Position numbers and translations under genes: made by a program. The notes below the pieces were generated by a model that had not been told where the DNA came from, searched no databases, and saw nothing but the letters and a program-made list of their open reading frames with translations. Positions 60,111-64,000 of a stretch of DNA of 64,000 bases are shown here, one piece after another (within the stretch, counting starts at the first letter, position 1; each line of letters opens with the position of its first letter). The DNA is from Polytrichum commune. Lineage: Eukaryota > Streptophyta > Polytrichopsida > Polytrichales > Polytrichaceae. The DNA is taken from positions 4,094,501 through 4,158,500 of the forward strand of contig OX485808.1 in assembly GCA_950295325.1 (NCBI GenBank). The letters are read 5' to 3'.

Positions 60111-60900
60111 AAAGGTGTGCAAGCTTCCAACATGTATGTCTTATTTCCCAGACATTCCCAGGAGCATTTGAGCAGCAAGCTGAATAATTGAAGTTGACAA
60201 GCCCGTTGGTATTCAAGAAAATTATATATTCAAGCGCTGATTCAAGCAACCAAATTCAAGCTCATGGATTCAACAATCTGAATTGAGCAACTACACCTCA
60301 ATCAGAAAAAGGCCAGTACACTTTAAAAGCCCAAATAATTGGCAGAGAAATGTCCTATTTCAAGCTCTTATAGAGGCCTCTGCAATTGATGTCCTGTGAT
60401 TTCGGTAGAACTTACTTATGCAAGTCACAATGATGAATTACCTTACATAGAGCCTAGATGATGGCGTTTCAGAATGTCTATCTGTCCATTACATAGTCCT
60501 TTCTCAAAATCATTTCCAAAAATTTGGGAAGCAGATGGTTCTCTTGAGGGAGTGAGTTAGTTGATTATCAACCAATATGGACATCCAACATTCTTATGTG
60601 GATGGCCGTTCTAGAGTAGTGAGTTGTGACAAAATAGCTGACTTCTTAGCTTGAAGTTCACAGTTCAATTGAAACATGTTGCTGTTTATGAAATAACTTG
60701 CAAATAAGATTAGATTGAGCTCCAAAGAAAAAATTGACCATCATAAGCTGCTTAAACTCGTTACCTATTTATTCATATTCCCAATCATTCAAAATCCAAG
60801 TGGCAACTCTACTTTTTTGCCAACTTCGCAATGAATTGCGCCAAGGGCTCACAGTTTACAGTTTGCATAGCATATCTAAACGATTTAGGGTTTTCCTAAT
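60111..60900 (-). other. LTV1 3' flank
   Basis: Contains the presumed LTV1 3' UTR on the minus strand. No other feature is recognised. Confidence 0.4.
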
Positions 60901-63236
60901 CTATGGTAAGTGTATCCCTGAGGGTCCTGTGTGTGCCGCACCATGTTGAGCCCTTTGAGTTTCATCCTTGTAACGTACTTTAAGAGCCTTCTTTGAAGCA
61001 CGTGCCTCCCTCCTCTCTTCCTTCACAGCAGTCTGCGCACAAATTCATAACAGTTAAAACATGAAATTGGAGGTAATCCTTTTAGAAACAACGTCAACAT
61101 AGATGATACAGAAAACTACAATGGGCATTGCATGCGCAGTTATTCTCACCACTCTTTTGGAGCATACAATCAATAATCAAACATCGTGTAGTTTGTATGA
61201 TTTCTTTGATAGCTATCACTATCATCAGAAGGTAGTGAAATATGAGCAAGATGATATTTTCCTTCTTTAGGTGGATTCTGTTCAGTTCCCTCACCAATAG
61301 AATTCAACTTTAAATCTTCAACACTTTCTCCACATTAAGTAATTTCATTCACAACCATAATGATGTCGAACAAAGACAGAAAGGCAACAAGAATAGCAGA
61401 CTTATGTGATTGTTGGCATACCTTGCGGGCTTTCCGCTGCTCGGGAGTTTCTCCAGCCCTTGGTCCACCCTTAGGGACAGGCTCAGCATCTGCATTCTTA
61501 GTCTTCTTAACAATCTTATCAGCACCTGGCTTTGCAGGAAGAAAATCTGTGGGCAAGTGCTGCTTCCCACGAAGCCGAATAATCCCACCCTTCATTTCCT
61601 TCTCCTCTAACACCTTCCCTAGACTCGGTGCCTTCTGTCGAGGCTTACTAGGAGCAGATATTCTCCCAGGGTGGTTATCAAGATTTGACAAAGTGGATAC
61701 CACTGTCTCACAATCCCAGTTGCTGCGCTCATCATCACTCTCCACTTCCAATACAACTAAATCATCCTCATCTGATTTCTCACCTTCACCTGAAGCAGGA
61801 ACTTCTTTGTGTCTGGATTCCGACGTATTTGATACACTTGAAGTGGACACACCCTGTTTCTTACTAATCTCTGCTGGGGTCATGTACTTGTCACCAAAGA
61901 CAGTGGTATCCTTCATGAACTCAGTGAGGACATCATCAAATTGGGAGATGTCCGCATGGCCTCGGGCTTCAACATCCTCCTCGGCAAACTCATCATCAAA
62001 ATCATCATACTCTCGCAGTGCAAGCTGCAAGAAAGCAGACACAAAATAAAAAGTCAGAGTTGCCATGTCACGCAAAGCAGACATCCTTGGTGCACCCAAT
62101 ACAATCTGAAGTAAAACAACAGTGAAGTTACACAAATGAAATAGAACACAAAAATATAAACGCCACGGACACATGCAATTTACAGGTTTCCGGATTGAAA
62201 ACTAACATTTTCAAACTGCTCATCAAGAAGTCGGCTAGGCCTCTGCTGGTGGCTCTCAGGAGCCATGGTAGAACATGTTTCTTCCTCTCCTTCATCATCT
62301 GAATACTCCTCTTCATCTTCGTCTTCTTCCTCTGCCAAGCTCCTACTAGTCTCACCCCGAGAATCTACAACAGCCCTATCAGCAGTAGACTCCTCGCCCA
62401 AATTGTCATTTGCAAACACCACAAAATCATCTTCTAGCTCATCAGCAGAATCAAATTGCGAATCATCACTATTGGCAAGAGCAGCTGCTACTTCAGCATC
62501 TAAACCCTCCTCAACATATGCAGGCCGTCGGAGAGCCTTAGTGCTCGACCCTACTGCCTCAATTATCTGCTTCTCATCTTCCTCAACAGCTGGTTGCACT
62601 GGCACCTTAGAAGAGTCATAAACCTGCAGTATCATAATTCACACGCACCACACACCAATCAACACCGTTTCACTCTCTGTACTAAAACCCCAGAAATAGC
62701 TCCACATTCATCACATAAACCTTAAACCTTAAATTCCATTTAAGCACTTCGAGATTAAATTTGGCGAGCGTCATCATCACCTTCACATCAGTGGGCACTT
62801 TGCCGGGATTCGGCCGACTGGTGGGAACAAAAGCTGCACCCACGCCCGCAGTTCCAATCTTGCGCATATGTTGCAAGTAGTCATACCCATCATCCGGAAA
62901 CCCTAATTCCACAAGCTCCACTCTTATGTGGTCAGGAAGGGCACCAACCCCTTGGTTCCTGGGCTTCCTGGAACGGCTATCCTCATCTTCACCCTCACCA
63001 CCGCTCTCATCTTCCTCAGCATCCGCAAACACGGATGCATCCTCATCACCGTCGCCGTAGTTAGGGTAACTCGAAGTTGCAGGATCGTCCTCAGAGAATC
63101 CAGGCACGTGGTTGGTGCCGCCATCAACTCGCGTGAATACTCTCGCGCTCGTATCATCCTCCGCATCAAATGTCTCGCGGCACTCGAGCACAAATGTAGC
63201 CGCCGCTTTCTTGTTGATGAATTTCTTCTTCCCCAT
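60901..63236 (-). CDS. LTV1: LTV1 ribosome-biogenesis factor, 4 exons
   Basis: Exons, high to low: 63236-62781, 62623-62207, 62024-61422, 61032-60901. All are phase 0 with GT-AG borders, giving 535 residues. The N-terminus MGKKKFINKKAAATFVLECR is the LTV1 signature start. LPDHIRVELVELGFPDDGYDYLQHMRKIG in exon 1, written here as motif blocks LPDHIRVELVELGF and DGYDYLQHMR, is the conserved N-terminal core. Exon 2 carries the LEDDFVVFAN block and long acidic runs and ends in LLDEQFEN. Exon 3 holds the TEFMKD block and the basic KGGPRAGETPEQRKARK segment. Exon 4 gives the conserved tail KEERREARASKKALK followed by RAQHGAAHTGPSGIHLP. In yeast and animals LTV1 helps assemble and export the 40S subunit and is phosphorylated and released late in maturation; the same role is inferred here. 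No frame break is seen. Confidence 0.95.
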
Positions 63237-63417
63237 CGCAACGAACGATCGAGCGAAACGAAGCCCTGTGGCGAGCGCAAGGCTCTCTAAACCCTAAACC
63301 CTAATCTCTCCATTCTATGGAGTTTGACGGGCGCCTGGCAAACACTTCTCGTTCTTGCCCGTCTTGGGAAAGCTGCCGTTACGACAACGAAAGGAATTAA
63401 GTTAGTTGCCACAAACA
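63237..63417 (-). promoter_or_regulatory. LTV1 leader and proximal promoter, cut short by a MITE
   Basis: About 180 bases separate the LTV1 start codon from the beginning of a MITE at 63418, so the promoter either fits in this short stretch or extends into the repeat. Apart from the telo-box nothing is recognised. Confidence 0.4.
63289..63304 (-). promoter_or_regulatory. Telo-box in the LTV1 leader
   Basis: Two overlapping AAACCCTAA units lie 53-68 bases upstream of the LTV1 start codon. In plants this element is enriched near the transcription start of ribosomal-protein and ribosome-biogenesis genes, so its position fits the gene. I did not find a clear TGGGCC/T site II element beside it. 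Confidence 0.7.
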
Positions 63418-64000
63418 TAAAGGTAGACAGCCCTTATTCGGTTACTTTTCTTCTTAAGACACCTATGTTTGAGTGGACACGTGTTTAAAAGATATTGGTC
63501 CGAGTGTTCAAGGTATGATAACCCTCTAGGCTCATATAATCAACATACTAGATTTTATTTTTGTTTTTTGGGGGGTGGGGGGGGGGGGGTGTTGTACATG
63601 TATGACTAGTTAATAGGAACACGTATCTTCACTTTTAATAATGAACATGATAATCATATGACCTCCAAAAATTATTAGGAAAGTGGCTATGGCTTCAATT
63701 TGGATTTGCTAACTATCTTGTACTACAGTAACTTCCCACTTAAGTACACAACTTGAACATGCGCAGTTTGTGCGTACTTAGCTGATAGGTGCGTACTTTA
63801 GGATTTAGGGTTTCCCAAATCGCAAGCGGTCGATCTCAAAGCCAAACGCAAAAAAACTTCAAAACTTACACCAAATGACGATTCACGACATGTTCAACTA
63901 AGAAATCTTGAACCCTAATTTTTTTGCCAAAAAATGCATGCTTAAACGGGTGCGTACTTAAGCGGGAGGTTACTGTACTTGTGTGTTTCATATTCTAGGA
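63418..64000. mobile_element. MITE family A copy next to LTV1, split by a second MITE and cut by the window edge
   Basis: Starts TAAAGGTAGACAGCCCTTATTCGG, the best-preserved left end of the family. Internal blocks match the MCCA intron copies up to TTGTACTA, where another MITE is inserted. The family sequence resumes with TTGTGTGTTTCATATTCTAGGA and runs off the end. Confidence 0.75.
63726..63975. mobile_element. Nested pogo-like MITE with TA target duplication
   Basis: 250 bp, with left end CAGTAACTTCCCACTTAAG and right end CTTAAGCGGGAGGTTACTG. TA lies on both sides, and the host family shows the empty site. CAGTAA ends with TA duplication are those of plant pogo-type (Emigrant/Lemi) MITEs; membership is inferred from that pattern. 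Confidence 0.75.

Noticed and set aside
61360-62049. Plus-strand open frame of 229 codons, Ser-rich, over LTV1 exon 3
   Set aside because: It is the antisense shadow of an acidic coding exon; the minus strand has the conserved LTV1 blocks and splice sites.

Overview
The window is nuclear DNA of a land plant. It holds three well-supported multi-exon genes with GT-AG introns of plant size: a mitochondrial biotin carboxylase subunit with a biotin domain, a plant-specific coiled-coil protein, and the ribosome-biogenesis factor LTV1 with a telo-box next to its start codon. The rest is AT-rich spacer filled with miniature inverted-repeat elements (MITEs), minisatellites and microsatellites. I cannot name the species. 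The introns are short for a conifer. There is no sign of bacterial or viral gene organisation.

Layout. Positions 1-9586 are gene-poor spacer with MITEs and one long perfect-stem hairpin at 8842. The MCCA gene occupies 9717-19873 on the minus strand in 15 assigned exons. Its introns carry four copies of one MITE family, a nested MITE, a pair of interleaved inverted repeats and a fragment of mitochondrial nad5. From 21285 to 50700 the window is spacer: Tourist-like elements, two elements with perfect 8-bp target duplications, a degenerate tandem array of about 160 bp units, a 46-bp hairpin minisatellite, a minisatellite built around a GTAC palindrome, and one decayed retroelement-like peptide. 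The coiled-coil gene lies at 52077-55536 (plus, 3 exons) and has a tandemly repeated first intron. A miRNA-precursor-like foldback sits about 1 kb downstream of it. A 987-bp foldback element with 42-bp hairpin repeats (59124-60110) comes next, then LTV1 on the minus strand (60901-63236, 4 exons).

The genes are unrelated housekeeping functions: mitochondrial leucine catabolism, a coiled-coil scaffold-type protein, and 40S ribosomal subunit maturation. They do not form a cluster. The items that look least described are the structured non-coding elements: the foldback at 56530-56672, the interleaved inverted repeats in MCCA intron 11, the 9-7-9 GTAC palindromes at 37999-39640, and the two hairpin minisatellites. 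Exon borders were placed by hand from splice signals, reading frame and family resemblance; no search or folding program was run.
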